Origin: Tetmemena sp. SeJ-2015
Taxonomy: Eukaryota; Ciliophora; Spirotrichea; Sporadotrichida; Oxytrichidae
Reading direction: 5' to 3'
DNA: 64,000 nucleotides
Assembly (NCBI GenBank): GCA_027382625.1
Contig: JAJKFJ010022503.1
Span: 1 to 64,000, forward strand
Position numbers and translations under genes: made by a program. The notes below the pieces were generated by a model. That model saw only the letters and a program-made list of their open reading frames with translations, did no database searches and was not told the origin of the DNA. Of this stretch, positions 11,294 to 30,375 are shown piece by piece. Position 1 is the first letter of the stretch, and each line of letters starts with the position of its first letter.

Positions 11294-11509
11294 TTTGATG
11301 AGAAGGACATTGATATTCTGCTTGAGAAGCTGCAGATTCACATCCCTTCTGACTTGCTTTTTTGTGCACTTCTTAAAAAGGGATATCCTAAGAGCAGCTA
11401 AAGCTAGACACAATAGTTGAGAACTTGTCCAGGTTTTAGTCGCTAAACATTAACCAAGATGTTCCAATATTCCCCACGAGCAGGATTTATTAACGCTGGC
11501 TTAGGCTGA
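11294..11509 (+). CDS. Unrecognised coding segment
   Basis: About 71 codons without interruption, preceded by an intron-like ...GATTAG acceptor. It reads FDEKDIDILLEKLQIHIPSD, then CALLKKGYPKSS, a Gln-rich patch, and PRAGFINAGLG before TGA (11507-11509). Acidic, helical composition. No start codon or domain is recognised. It is probably the last exon/MDS of a gene lying elsewhere. Confidence 0.4.
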
Positions 11510-11537
11510 TCAAGTTTCCCTTTTCTAAAGCTACAAA

Positions 11538-12913
11538 ATGGGTCAGCAAGTCTCCTATATAGATGTCCAGGACTATTTAGTTCGCCAGTTCGATTCTAAA
11601 ATGGAAAAGGTATCTCTCATTACTTTACAAACTATTCAAGATCAGATCATTCATATTCATAAACTTAAATGTAATTAAAAATATTTAACTTATTAAATAA
11701 GATATTTTGTATTAAATTATTTATAAATATTTTGTTTTTATCTATAATTAATTTCCCTTTATAATAGTTAAGTTGGAATTAATTGTTTACAAGCTTTTTT
11801 ATTTGATACTGTATATTTATCAATAATTATATTTGTTTGGAGAGGAAACTGGAGATTTTATTGGATTCACTGGCTACTCTGCTCAAATAATTATTAATAA
11901 TTGAAGCCACCTAAAATAGGGTACTCAAGTCCCAGTGAAGTCATTGCTGAAATACAGTTTAGCTTGATATTAATTTTATTATCAAATGATAATGGCTTGA
12001 GTCACCAATCATAACCACATTCTAAATTCTGCAATAATCCAAGTCTTGGACTAGAGAATAATCTATGGTTTCAAAATTGAATCCTGACTTGGCAAGTTTC
12101 TTGTAATAAATTACTAAAATATAATTTAATATTTTTTTATAAGAATCCCAAATCTTTCTAAGGTGATGATCAAACAAATATCTCTTATAATTTGAATAGA
12201 GCGTAAGTGAGTGCTTCCTCATTTGAACCTATGAGTAAAATTGTGTGAATATATTTGTTAAAATACCTCACTCAGTAGTTCTAATCTCTTATTGCTTATA
12301 TAAATTTATAAGTACAGAAATTGCCTGACAGTCCCAATGAGTACTTTACTAAAAAGCAAGGCCAATAACTTAGCTTAAATGAAGATAATTGTGCAATTCC
12401 TCGACTTCTTGAACTTGTTCTTGAGTTCCACCAGCCCAAGTAATGAATCTAGGCAATATGTTTGCTACTTTTTAAATGACTAGCAAATCATTATCACACT
12501 CAAATACCTAATTCAGAGTTTACCACCTAGTGCTTCTTATAAATTTATTATAAACTTCACTTTAAATAGAGTCTTTCCAAAAGAGAGCTGACTAGCTCAA
12601 GCACTATCTCAACTACGTCCAAGCTCACTAAGATCAATCATAAGACAAAGATATAGAAAATAATTAAGAATAACCCAGTAAACAAAAGACAGTAGAGTAA
12701 ATCAAGGAGCAAACTTTTTACAGAAGAGTTAAGAGATTCAGCAACCTTTGCTACAAATATTTTGGAGAAGATTACAACAAGATCACATCCCAATTGGTAG
12801 GCTCAATCGACTTAGAGGAGAATCTAAGAGAAATCTTTATTGAAAGAGATCATATCATTAAGAATAACCCTTTGTTTGGATTAATTTCAGTTTGCTCAAA
12901 GTGCTAAAATTGA
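11538..12913 (+). CDS. Unrecognised protein with MGQQ N-terminus; its spacer hosts AQR segments
   Basis: The ATG at 11538 gives MGQQVSYIDVQDYLVRQFDS, which has an N-myristoylation-like MG start. An intron from GTATCT (11610) to GGAG (11842) leads to an amphipathic helix (RKLEILLDSLATLLKQLL). A gap of about 370 bp follows, holding minus-strand AQR segments (11984-12242). Coding resumes near 12312 (QKLPDSPNEYF), passes a one-base frame change near 12438, and ends in a charged region (IESFQKRADQLKHYL, TFYRRVKRFSNLCYKYFGED, LEENLREIFIERDHII) with TGA at 12911-12913. The linkage of the front and back halves is inferred from position only. Confidence 0.45.
11984..12242 (-). other. Even-numbered MDS cluster of the scrambled AQR-like gene
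   Basis: Three tiny minus-strand coding pieces, in gene order, each bounded by pointers repeated in the main AQR locus. Piece 1 is 12197-12242 (edges AATTTTACT and TTACGCTCTA; LIGSNEEALTYAL). Piece 2 is 12070-12107 (ATTACAAGAAACT and AATTTTGAA; LAKSGFNFE). Piece 3 is 11984-12058 (TTCTCT and ATTATCATTT; motif III-like VVMIGDSSHY). The partner pointers lie at 15241-15249 / 15223-15232, 13450-13462 / 13434-13442 and 13408-13413 / 13318-13327. All six joins keep one frame, and the joined protein follows Aquarius order. Confidence 0.85.
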
Positions 12914-12929
12914 GAAAGTATCAATCATC

Positions 12930-15900
12930 GATGTAAAGCCTCTATTTTAATATAATTAACTGCACTCCCTAGGTTGGGTAGCCTATTAGAGGGTGCCATC
13001 CACACTTTTGTCTCAGTATCTCATTAATCAAAGTTACTTGACCTTATTCAGTAGTCAAAATAGTTATCTACTCCTTAGGAATGAAGCTTTTAAGTCTCAA
13101 GTACATATAAGTGGCTACCACGAATTCAGCCTCTGCCAAGTTTTAAACCAAAAGCTATTATGAACAGATACATTAAATGATTTGACTAGTATTCATGTTT
13201 TCAGAATTTGCATCCAGTAAAAATTCTGCTTGCACATCTATTTTAGGTATTTCGAAAATGACATTTGAACACTGTTCAGTTAAAAGTCGCCTCTGGAAGC
13301 ATGAATCTTGCTAAAGGAAATGATAATAAATATAGAAGAATGTTCTAAAGTCTTCCGATATCTTTTTGACAACTTAGAATAGCAACCAAATCCAAGTAAA
13401 TTAAAACAGAGAAGCATCGTCAATTACAAGGGCTTCAAAATTATTCACCAGTTTCTTGTAATTAGTCACAGCATGATCTTTTGTCATAGCTATAATTCTA
13501 CTCTACTGGCAAGTTATAAACTCAGCTCTTTACTTATCATCTCTTAAATTCTCAAAAGGAAGAATTTTCTCAAGCTCTTAAAATATCAGCTCTATGATCA
13601 TCCAATACTCAAATAATTTACAAAAGATTAATTTTAAATGTTGAGTAAGTTAAAGAATTAATTAGAAAATGAACATCACTTCTCTGCTTGCTTGAATTGG
13701 CCTCTCCCTCTTTGCATTTTAGGGTTGCCTCTCTCATTTTAATTGTATCTATTGTTCTAATTATCATGATGAGAACCACCTCTTGCTTGCTTATTTTGGA
13801 AACCACCTCTGTGTCCTCCTCTTGGATTAGCATGTTGATTTCCTCTTCCTCTGTACTAATTGGATCCTCTAAAATATCCACCCCTAAATTAATTTCTCTG
13901 ATTTAATAAATTCATGTTGGTTTCTTCCTCTGAAATTTCTCCTGTTGGTGTCTCTGTGCTATGCTTCATAAATCTGCTGTTGTTATAAAGCTTCTAGCTG
14001 ATTCTTTTCTAGTTCCTCAAGAATATTCTGATCTAATTTGTAAAGTTGAATGAACGTAGCCACTTCTTAAACCTCAAGAGTCAAAGGAGTAGCCTCTAAG
14101 GAGGAGACGAATTGTGATACAAATTCATTCCTGGAAAAGATGAAATGGATCTGCTCACCTCTAGACATAAGCCACTCAAACAACTCACTGCTAAGGTACT
14201 AAGTTGCACTGGTTGAAGCTGAAGTATAAACTAGTGAACTCAATATCACTTAAGAGTCCTTTCCTACGAACTCACTCATCAACTGCACTCCTCTACTCTT
14301 TATATACACTTTTAAATACTTAAATTTATTGAATAATTAAAAATAAAGATAAATTGGAATTTTATAGCTATCTATTTTATTTCATAGTATTAACAATTTG
14401 AATTATATTAATAAAAAAAAATTATTAATTGATTAATTTAGTAAAATTTTTCTAGGAAAGTATTTAATTAACCAAAAGCTAATCGACAGAGACTTCAGAA
14501 CCTGAAGGAATTTGTTAATTGGATTCAGTTTGTTGAGTTTTTTAGAATATTGGTCTCTTGATTTGCATACCCTGTCCCTTGAAGTCATTTACTTAAACTA
14601 ATTGCTTTAGTTTATTTCCTAGGCCAATGATTTGACATAATTTTTTACATCCAATACTCTTTAGATCTAGCAATGGTATCAGTCTGATTGATTGAATAGT
14701 TGCTGTCCATCCTCTGCGCTTAGTCCTAAGTATTTTAGAATGAATTATTTAAATGGAAATTTATCTGCAAAATGCTTCTACTGTTCTTCTCCTGACAAAG
14801 CTTCTTGCTCTTCCATATAAGAATCCCTCTCAATAATTATATATTCATTTTATATACAATTTGTTTTTATTTAAATTACACAATATATTTTCCCTTTAGT
14901 AACTAAAATCATAATTAAAGTATATAAAATATAAATATATTTCTTATTACCAGTATTGCTAATCATTGAAACATTAAATTGGAATTTAAATTCAAACTCT
15001 ACAATAATGATCAAAGAAAATCTTTGCTCTCTCGCAAGTATATTCACTGAAAGTGTTGTAGTTAATGCTTTAGGATAGTTAAAATACAAATCCATTATAT
15101 AATCTTCTTTAGAGGTACTAACCTATCCTAACCTTTGGATTAAAATCAGAAGAATCATAGTCCCTTTTCTTCGAAAGCATAATCAAATCAGATTGAGCCA
15201 CTCCCTGCTTTCTTAGTCTATCTAGAGCGTAACTATATTAAGTAAAATTCTTGCATCTGGATTCTAAATCTAAATAAATTTACATATATAATTAAAATCT
15301 ATGCTATCGAACCAGAAATATCAGAAGCAAGAGAAGTTTTGCCGCAGCTTGGTGATCCTTTGATAAGAATAACATTTTCAATGTCTAGATAATCCGAAAT
15401 CAGGTTCAAATTTTGCTCTGGAGTGCTAGTTAATTTAATGGACTTATTCTCTTTTTGGCCATTTTAAGATTATTGGTTAGTTTCATCATTTTTAGTTTGG
15501 CCAGTTATGAATTGGTCTATCCAAGGTTCAATTTTTCCTTTCTTTTGATTTATCCCCAAGAGCTCTTTAGCGAGTATTAAGCCATCAATCTCTTATGCTT
15601 ATTGGTCGTTTAAGATGATGAGCAGCTAAGCTTCTGAATATATTTCTTCGATGAACTTTGATTTCTGTACCATCAAGCTTTTCAAGGTCCTACTTGTACT
15701 GAATAGAATCCAAATTAACTCTAAGTTTGAAGGATGCTTGGAAAGCTATTTTAGTTTTACCCATCTATTGTTGATTCTTAGATCGAGTGAAGAATCTGCT
15801 TTGACTCTTTATCTTTTAGTGCAAAACATCCTCTAACTAACTTTAAGCCCAAAGGGTTTTATTTCGAAGAAGGGTCGTCAGATTTGTCTAAAGGTCACAA

Positions 15901-17155
15901 ATAGAAGTGGTGTGTTTGCCTTTATCTTAACCCACTCCTAACGAAGAAGAGGAGGTACATCTTTCAAGCTAAACATATTTATCAACTCATCATGTTTAAT
16001 AAGAGAGCTTAAATACTTCTGCTTTCTTACTTTCATTGCTTAATTTTAAATTTAGTAACAATCAATTACTTTTGATTTTTTAATAAAATAAAAATAAATA
16101 AAGTGGCAATTTCTGTATAGTTGACTCAAGAAAACAGCCATCTCGCTATCATAGTAAACATACTATAATTTTTTACAAAATTATATAATGTTTATAATGA
16201 AATTCAATAAAAGGAATTAACAACTTATTTTAATAAATTTTATAGTATTGCTTTCCTTTTTTAGCAAGCATGGCCCACTTTCTCAGCATAAGCTGGTTAT
16301 CTTGATTTTCCAAGAGCATTTTCTTTATTGAGATTTTAGACATTTTAAGCGTTAAAAATATGCCTAAGTTCTCCTCAAAGAAGTCTCTGAACCTCAAATT
16401 AATTTAAAGTTATAATAAATAAATTGAGCTGTGAATACTGATATGCATGGGTCAAAAATTAGAGCGCTTCTTTTAGTTTTATATAATCTGTGTTTTCTTT
16501 GCTGCAAACGCAATTTAAAATTATCCTGAGAATGCTTTCTTCTACAGATTCTGGCAGCAAGTTATCTTAAGTAAATTAGACTCATTTTAAAATTTTGGAA
16601 TTAGCAGCATCACTAAAAAAATTCATTATTTTAAAAGGTCAATATCCTTTCAAAATACTTTATTGATTAGAGGATAGAGAAAATTAAAAAGCTAATTTTT
16701 TATAAAATTAACTTATATAGAATAGAAGCTTTTTTTCTAAATCAGGACAATAAGTTCTGGTATTGAAAATAGATTATAAATTTACATTCCTAATATTTTA
16801 CTTTACTTTATAAAATTCATATGTTAATAACCTCCCCCCTCCAAGATTCCGGGAAGATAACTTTATGAAGATAGCTTTTGTCAATCTTGAGGGAGATGTT
16901 GAGCAATTTAATAAAGAGCCAAATCAGTGCATCATCACTATTTTTTGAGTCTTTAATTTGGTTAAGAACATCTTCTTTTAAGAATCTTTACTCTAAAATT
17001 CTTAAGTTAAAACAACTTTTCTTCATTAATTTGTAGTCTGGCTTCTTTAAAGAGTGCCTCTATTCATACATGAGGTCATAAAACTCCTTAAACTCGACAT
17101 TCTTATAGTAATCTGGCTGCGAAAGCTTATCATCGACCTTTTGATCCATGCTCAT
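12930..17155 (-). CDS. AQR: Aquarius-like intron-binding SF1 RNA helicase (odd-numbered MDSs)
   Basis: In other eukaryotes Aquarius (EMB-4/Cwf11) is a spliceosomal SF1 helicase that binds introns near the branch site. The ATG at 17155 gives MSMDQKVDDK and a helical N-terminal part (16250-17155). Then come QEWVKIKANTP, a P-loop IKGSPSCGKTSLASDI (about 15310-15365), a 20-nt GTAAAT...TTTAG intron (15264-15283), YNPDARILL, FADKFPFKQF (about 14760), SRIIAMTKDHAVTNYKKL (about 13470), VIDDAS, and QNLAEAEFVVATYMYLRL then ITILTTEQGQ...CGWHPLIGYPTQG (12970-13125). The last blocks match the C-terminal Aquarius signature in order. Helicase pieces come from the even cluster at 11984-12242. Motifs look weakened: DDAS for EEAA, GDSSHYHF for GDHHQLPP. 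The region expected to hold motifs V-VI was not found. TGA lies in frame twice, near 15880 (FRQI/RPFFEI) and 14690 (NQSD/YHCQ). Confidence 0.75.
13676..14279 (-). CDS. RGG-box RNA-binding-type protein nested inside the AQR locus
   Basis: The ATG at 14279 opens MSEFVGKDSQVILSSLVYTS, a helical domain of about 110 residues (LFEWLMSRGEQIHFIFSRNE, LEELEKNQLEAL) and a Gln-rich linker. A Gly/Arg/Asn-rich tail follows (RGGYFRGSNQYRGRGNQ, PRGGHRGGFQNKQARGGS, QRGRGQFKQAEK), ending at TGA 13678-13676. RGG repeats typically bind RNA or mediate condensates. A frame change near 13895 between RRNFRGRNQ and the RGG tail suggests a short IES or a base error. It lies between two AQR segments on the same strand (about 14480 and 13600), so it occupies an AQR spacer. 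Confidence 0.6.
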
Positions 17156-17934
17156 GATTTAATCTTGCATTTATATTTATAATAACAATTTAATATTAAT
17201 ATCAAATATTAATTCAGTCAAAAGATGAAACAAATTCGTTCAAAAAATGATTTATTCTGATAAATAAAAAATAAAATCCTTAGGTCTAATTATTCTTTTA
17301 ACATTTAAGACTTTTATCATTTAAATTTAACCTATTAAAATCTTTATGTAAAGGAAAATTTATCCTAAAAAAGAATAATTGTAGCTCCATATTTTATGGT
17401 ATAATTGATTATTCTACATATATTTTATAATTTTAAGATATAATTATTGATTTAATCCCATTTTATAATTTATTTCATTTATTCTGATAAAGTCTGATTA
17501 ATATCTGGGAGAATATCAATTTTAATACTCCATTCAATTAACTACTTGTTTGCACTAATTTTCTCAAGCTATAATTAAGAGATCATGTTATATTATATAT
17601 TAAATAATTTAAACTAAATATAATTTCATTCAAAGTATATATTTCTGCTAAAAACAATCAATTTTAAAATATTTTTTTTTGTATTTTTAATAAGGTAAAA
17701 TTATTAACTTAAATTATTTATTTTTTCATATGAAAAATGAATCTGGATAAGATTCTAAAATTTTAAGACAAAGAATGTTTATATATAAAGATATGAGATA
17801 AGCAGGGATCTTATAAGAATTTTTTAATTAAATAACTATGCGTCTAATAATTATGAATAATGAATTTAGAGAGACGTTAAATTGTTCTAGAAGTTTTTAT
17901 CAATGTTTCTCTGATGAATTAATAGTTAATTGTT

Positions 17935-18389
17935 TTTAGAGGGTTATCTCTGTTCTTATCTAGACATGTACTATCTTGTTTTTCTCTCTACGTTCAATAG
18001 AATTTGGTCATCTCTCTCAGATTATCCTAAAACTTATCCTTCTTTCCTTCTCTAATATTCCAATACTGCCTTCAATATTCATATCAATATTAAATCATTT
18101 TGCATTTTAAATTAGTTTTATTTAATCATCAATATTAATCCAGATACTTTATTGAATATGAGTTTTTTATATTTACTTTTCATAATAAGAAATAAATCTC
18201 TTGATTATTTAAATGGCTTTAATTAAGCATATGATATTTGAGAAATTATTAAAAGAGATAATTTTATGTATTCTATCTCGAATATTTTTTAACGGATGCA
18301 ATATCATTGTGATGTTATTGGAATAGTTGATCTTCTTATATATCTTAGATGACTAATCTAAATTCCAAACAAGCTCAAATTTCTCCCAT
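17935..18389 (-). CDS. Unrecognised small gene or MDS pair
   Basis: The ATG at 18389 begins MGEI, then an in-frame TGA, then ACLEFRLVIQDIQEDQLFQQ. After an AT-rich gap, about 18062-17935 encodes NIREGKKDKFQDNLREMTKF, an in-frame TGA, and TQREKQDSTCLDKNRDNP. Both halves have normal charged composition on each side of the TGA, so UGA may be sense here. No domain is recognised. Confidence 0.4.
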
Positions 18390-18399
18390 ATATACTAAC

Positions 18400-19800
18400 C
18401 TAGATTTAAATCATTTATAAATAAAATTAGACAGCTATAATATTTTAAAATCTCTTAAAAGTATATTTAATTTAATATTTTGTACGCAAGAGAATACTCT
18501 ACACATAATTTATTAATTACTAATTACACTTTGCCATCCTCACTGGCTTTTATAAAAATAAAATAAATTATCAATTGAGGGCATCATCAATAATTATTTG
18601 TGAGAATATTTTAAGGAATTTGCACTTAGCTTTTATTTGAAATGAAATTAATAAAGCAGATAATCTATGTAATTACGTTCGGATTAGATTTGGCATGGTA
18701 AAATAAGTTTTCTCTGATCATTATTTTCTTGCTTTCTCAAAAAGAAATAGATACAATTCAAGTTAATCTAAAAACATAAACTCAGCATATCTATTTTTAT
18801 ATTAAGTGTAATTATTATTTAATAAAAATTTAGTTTTAAATGAATATCTCTGACTCTTTATCTTCTAATAAAGGATTTTTAGACGTAAATAAGAATTATC
18901 ATATTTAAGAGTTTATTATGATTAAATAAAAATATTCCTTTCTAATTGCAAAGCAACACATAGCCAGTCATTATACTTTTAATTTAAAATATATTTAAAA
19001 GCTTTTTAAATCAAGTTTTATCAATTTTATAATTTTATTCCATAGAATTTGCAAAATAATCCTTATTTTTATTCATTTAAAAATTTCCGAATTTTAAAAA
19101 AAAATAATTTAAATATGAAAATAGCACATAATTAAAGCTTAAAATTAAATGTATTTATAAATTGTATCTACAATCATATATTTTCTAAATCACTAAGCAA
19201 TATAAACAATCTCAGTAATTTCAGTGACATGTATGAGCTATCATGAAGAAAATTAAAGCACTGGTTGCATCATGCTCAAAAATTTAAGTTTTTTCATTCA
19301 AATCGAAATTCAACATTATAGTGTTTATAATAAATAAGGTCACAATGAGTCCTCATATAAATTATAGTTTGATGCTCAAAAGTCAAAATTTGAGTCAATT
19401 TATGCTAATAATTATTAAGGATTTTTACATCGAATCTTTTATTAAATTTGAGCTACTCCCAGGTTATTTACAAAAATTTTCTTCTAAAAGAGAGCTAATA
19501 TTTTAGTAGAATACACGTTTTAAACTGATTACTCATAAGATTGTCCTGGACGAATAGAATTCCTATGAATTAACTTACAAGTGTTGTTTAAATTTCCAAA
19601 TTGAGCACAGTTGAATCCCTTAATGTCTCTAAAAACCTGTCTAAAGTTGAAATATTCTTCTCAAAATATGACTTTTTCGAGAAGAAGTTAATTTTCTCTT
19701 CATTAAATTAACTTTACACGTACTAATCAATTAATTCACACTATCAAAATTAGATATAAGCATTTCAATCAGTAAGATAACATAAAATCTCTAATAAATA
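18400..19800. other. AT-rich spacer upstream of the kinase C-lobe
   Basis: I see no convincing gene on either strand. In particular there is no kinase glycine loop or VAIK-type lysine motif, although a kinase C-lobe follows directly at 19802. Confidence 0.4.
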
Positions 19801-19801
19801 T

Positions 19802-26720
<6,919 letters not shown>

Positions 26721-27576
26721 GATGATCAGACCTTTGATATTTCCACCACCTCGGCGGTCATCTTTGCTATCGATCCATGCCATTTTCAATCCCCTTTCAG
26801 ATTCCAATGCTCAATTTGGTTTCTGGATGATTTATGATTTTCGGATATCTTTTCGATGGATTTTAGGATATCGCCTCGGCCTTAGCAGATTATTACCTAA
26901 TTGCGTAATATATTTTAATTTATGATTTCCTGGGATTCAAACCCGATTCCGATTATTTTAATTCCTGGCAGTTGCCAGTTGGCCACCGTGACTCCTCCAG
27001 CTCCCTCCTTTTACCCTTTATTTTATAGTCCTTAAACCTGATTTTACTTTAAATTATCTACTATATTTATTTAATTTGAGCTCAGAACCTTCTAGCAAGA
27101 ATCATATAGCAAACTAAAAAACTTAAAACTAAAATAGCAATAGCTTGTCCTTAAGATTAACTTTATCACATGCTAATAAAAACTTATGACTCTCTTCCTC
27201 TGAAGAAAGATACAAATTCACAAATCGCACTCATTTTTATTGACTATTACCCTAATTAAATACTTACTTTTTATTTATTAAATATATCTCAGAATCTGAA
27301 TTACTTTAAATTTAAATACATTTTGAAATATAAATTTATGCCTATATTTTAAATTATGAAATAATGAATAAATACATATATCTATCTAATTGTAATTTGA
27401 GAATAAGATGAATATAAACCTCATATCCTCTTGTAGTAATGATCATTTTTCCATAATTGAAGAATATAAATGAATTAATTTAATATCAATAACTTTATCT
27501 ATGAAAGATGAAATTGGAATTCGTAGTGGATAAATAAATTGAGTTATATTTTAATTACTATATTTCAGCATATATT

Positions 27577-29155
27577 ATGGGAAATACTTAGAAAGGCATG
27601 AGTGACCTGTTTTTGCCAGGAACTTCGCCTCAGAGAACTTAAAATCAAAACACTCACTCTATTTTGGCTTAGTCTGGCCACACTCCCCTCCATACAACCA
27701 CTGGAGTAGTAGGAGCAGTTTCAAAGGGAGGGATAGTTGGCCACAGGTATGGTGAGCATAGCAATCCAAGGTACAATACATAAATATATAATATAAACTC
27801 AACAGGAAACTCATAATAGCTCACAGAGCTTTGCTGCAAGATTAACTGACTCTCAGCTAATTATAAATGACCCTGACGAAGATAATATCACTACCTCTCA
27901 TTAGTATCAATAATTATCATATATTCTCTTATTAAATTAGTTTTAAAAAAAAACAAAACATAATCATTCTTTCTTCTATTTTAAAAGATTTGAGTATAAG
28001 AAATTTATTAAGTTACTGGAATCCCAATAAATTCTTTCCTTCATTATAACTAAATATTTTTATTTTTTCTCATATGTAACTAGTGCTTTATAATTTATAA
28101 ATGCTTTAAATTTATTTTCTTCTTCAATATAACTATTTTGATTAGCTGCGAAGTTTATAAATCTATAAGATTATATATCTTCTCTAAACAGACTTAACTA
28201 AAATATTAATTGTTTTCTATCAGTAAAAGTCATAAATATATAGAGTTAATTTGCCAATATTTACAGTCTTAGATAATAGCATTAAAAATAGATCTTAAAT
28301 TTGCATATTTTTCCCTCATTAATTAAATAATTTAAGTTTAGATATTATTTATAAAGATAAAAGTATTATAAATAGAATTTATTGAATTGAGTATAAAAGT
28401 CAATGTCCAAATAAATACAAACTTAGCGGATTCGAGTAAGCTATTCTCATCCATAAATGCCATAACTCCTATTCGTTTCATTAATTTTGGAGACTAATAT
28501 AATCTTAGTTCAAGCCTGTACAAGGAATGTGATCTTATGTTTTTAATCACCAGAAAAGTGAAGTACATATATTTTTGAAGGAGTTGCAATGTGCAGAAAG
28601 TGCGAAAGAGGAGACTATGATCCTTTGGGTAGCTCAACAGGCAGAGTCAAAACTCAACCTAATAGAGAAAGAGCAGGGATCAGCATGGCCTTCGACCATA
28701 TTCCCGAATCAAGAAAGAGGTAGTCAGACAACAAACAGAATAAAATCTTGAAAGGATAGCCATAGAAACCTGCTAAAAGAAGAAAGCTCATTCCTCATCT
28801 CGAAGACTTTGATATTATAAGAGTTATCGGCAAAGGTGGTTTCTCAACCGTTTTCTAGGGTAAGCACCAAAATATTTCACCTCCATATATAATTCCTAAA
28901 ATAATACCAGAATCAAGTTTACTTTATTTGAAGATCTGCAATTTTATTCTAATTTTACTTTAATTAGTTCGAAGGAAGGACGATGGAGCAATTTATGCAA
29001 TGAAATGTCTAAAGAAATCTCAGATAAAAAGAGAGAACAAAGTGCGACATGTCATGAATGAGAGGTAGATCCTTCAAACTGTCACCCATCCATTCATAGT
29101 GCAAATGAAATGGGCTTTTCAATCTCTTTATAATCTGATATTTATATACAGATCA
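27577..29155 (+). CDS. AGC-family protein kinase N-terminal region and N-lobe (likely front of the gene at 19.8 kb)
   Basis: An ATG at 27577 starts MGNTQKGMSDLFLPGTSP, possibly N-myristoylated, and a Ser/Thr/Asn-rich stretch (to about 27920). A gap of about 650 bp follows. Coding resumes near 28580 (MCRKCERGDYDPLG at 28589) and reaches HLEDFDIIRVIGKGGFSTVF, the kinase glycine loop. An intron from GTAAGC (28860) to TTAG (28967) is followed by VRRKDDGAIYAMKCLKKSQI (VAIK-type Lys), ENKVRHVMNERQILQTV (alphaC) and HPFIVQMKWAFQS, the usual AGC N-lobe end. The frame then dissolves near 29140. No C-lobe follows. The matching C-lobe (HYLFIILEF onward) is at 19.8 kb, so the two are probably one scrambled gene. 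The joining pointer was not identified. Confidence 0.65.
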
Positions 29156-29161
29156 AGCAAT

Positions 29162-30375
29162 TCAAAAATTAATTAAGTATGAGTCTTCACTATTCGCATG
29201 AGCTTCTCTCATTTTTTAGAACACAACCTTTGATTTCTCCAAACTATATTGAGTGCAAGATCTTAAATCTGCAAACGACATAGATTGGCTACCGAATTCC
29301 AAATAATTAATTTGGCTTGTGAAAGTTCTCACATTCAAATTCTTTTCAAGTAAACCAAATTTAAACCAAATGAAATAGCCTATAAATATCTATCAATTAA
29401 AATGAATATGTATACAGTTTACTTGGTTTCCTTTCTCAGTAGTAGCAATATGAATAAGGTTATTACAAATGTAGGTCTCTTCTAAGGAGGGATCGGCAAC
29501 CAAGCTATCTTATACTTTTATGAATGAAATCTCCCAAATCAAGTCCTTAATCAGATTCAATCCACTTTCCTTCTCAATTTAAATAACTCTATAATTATCT
29601 TTTATCTACAATTTTAATAAAAAATTAATTATATATCCTCATTCAAAATATTCTCTTTATTATACAAATAAAATATCTAAAAATACTAACTTTAAATCTT
29701 ATGAATAATTATTTTAAATTCATGGCCATAAATTTATATCAGCTTTATAGATTTTGAAAGATAATTTAAATAAAGAAAAATATGATAGTAATAAAAATGC
29801 TTTGATTTATTTATGTAGAATATAGTTTAAATTTGAAGGAGAAGATCTGCAGCTAGAGCAGTGATAGTTGAAGCTATATTTCCATCGTCATTGAGGACAT
29901 TGAAACTGAACTTGATTTCTTTCTTAGTTGCCTATTAAACAAGCTAAGTGAAGTCTATAGTTGAGATGACTAGTTGCTTAATATGCTGGGAAAAACAAGT
30001 TTCCTTTGCTTCAAAGTAATCTCTCCTGATATTGGCTTGAAGTTCTCTTGGTAACTGCACGCTAATGCTGATAGGAGACTCATCAACTACTGCGGATTCT
30101 TAATCTTTAAGACAGCCTTGTCCAATCACTAAATAAATACTAGAGTTTTTCCTTGTGATATTTTTGCAGATACTTTTATCACTTATTTGCTTTCTTTGTT
30201 AATTTCTTAGGTGGATAGAACTTGCCTCTTAATTGCCAAGCTACGATGGGAGGTAAGTCCTCTCTAGTCTATCCTTGACCCATTCTTAATGAAGTGACTG
30301 TGAAACTCGTGGGGAAGCAACTTCACCAGCAACTCTAACACACATTATCAACAACTAATAAATACCTTCTTCCAT
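29162..30375 (-). CDS. Probable RNase PH-fold exosome subunit
   Basis: The ATG at 30375 gives MEEGIYQLLIMCVRVAGE. The central region has the RNase PH-fold pattern: SAVVDESPISISVQLPRELQ, RRDYFEAKETCFSQHIKQLV, then FSFNVLNDDGNIASTITALA and ADLLLQI. After an AT-rich gap (29530-29830), a piece with LVADPSLEETYICNNLIHIA recalls the DP(T)-E-E block of exosome PH subunits. A last piece ends SLEKSKVVFQKMREAHANSE...INF and TGA (29164-29162). In other eukaryotes such subunits form the exosome ring for RNA decay. Which paralogue (Rrp41/42/43/45/46 type) cannot be told. It converges tail-to-tail with the kinase N-lobe segment. Confidence 0.5.

Noticed and set aside
12970..13130. Copia-type RNase H of a retrotransposon (LAEAEFVVA resembles the AEAEY motif)
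   Set aside because: The following blocks (ITILTTEQGQ, CGWHPLIG) and the upstream IIAMT and VIDDAS blocks match Aquarius in order. No integrase, reverse transcriptase or LTR was seen.
13676..14279. Retroelement Gag with an RGG-rich end
   Set aside because: There is no zinc knuckle and no pol frame. It has its own ATG and TGA, and RGG tails are common in cellular RNA-binding proteins.
26930..26990. tRNA gene on the minus strand
   Set aside because: A- and B-boxes are present, but no 7-bp acceptor stem or anticodon arm can be formed.
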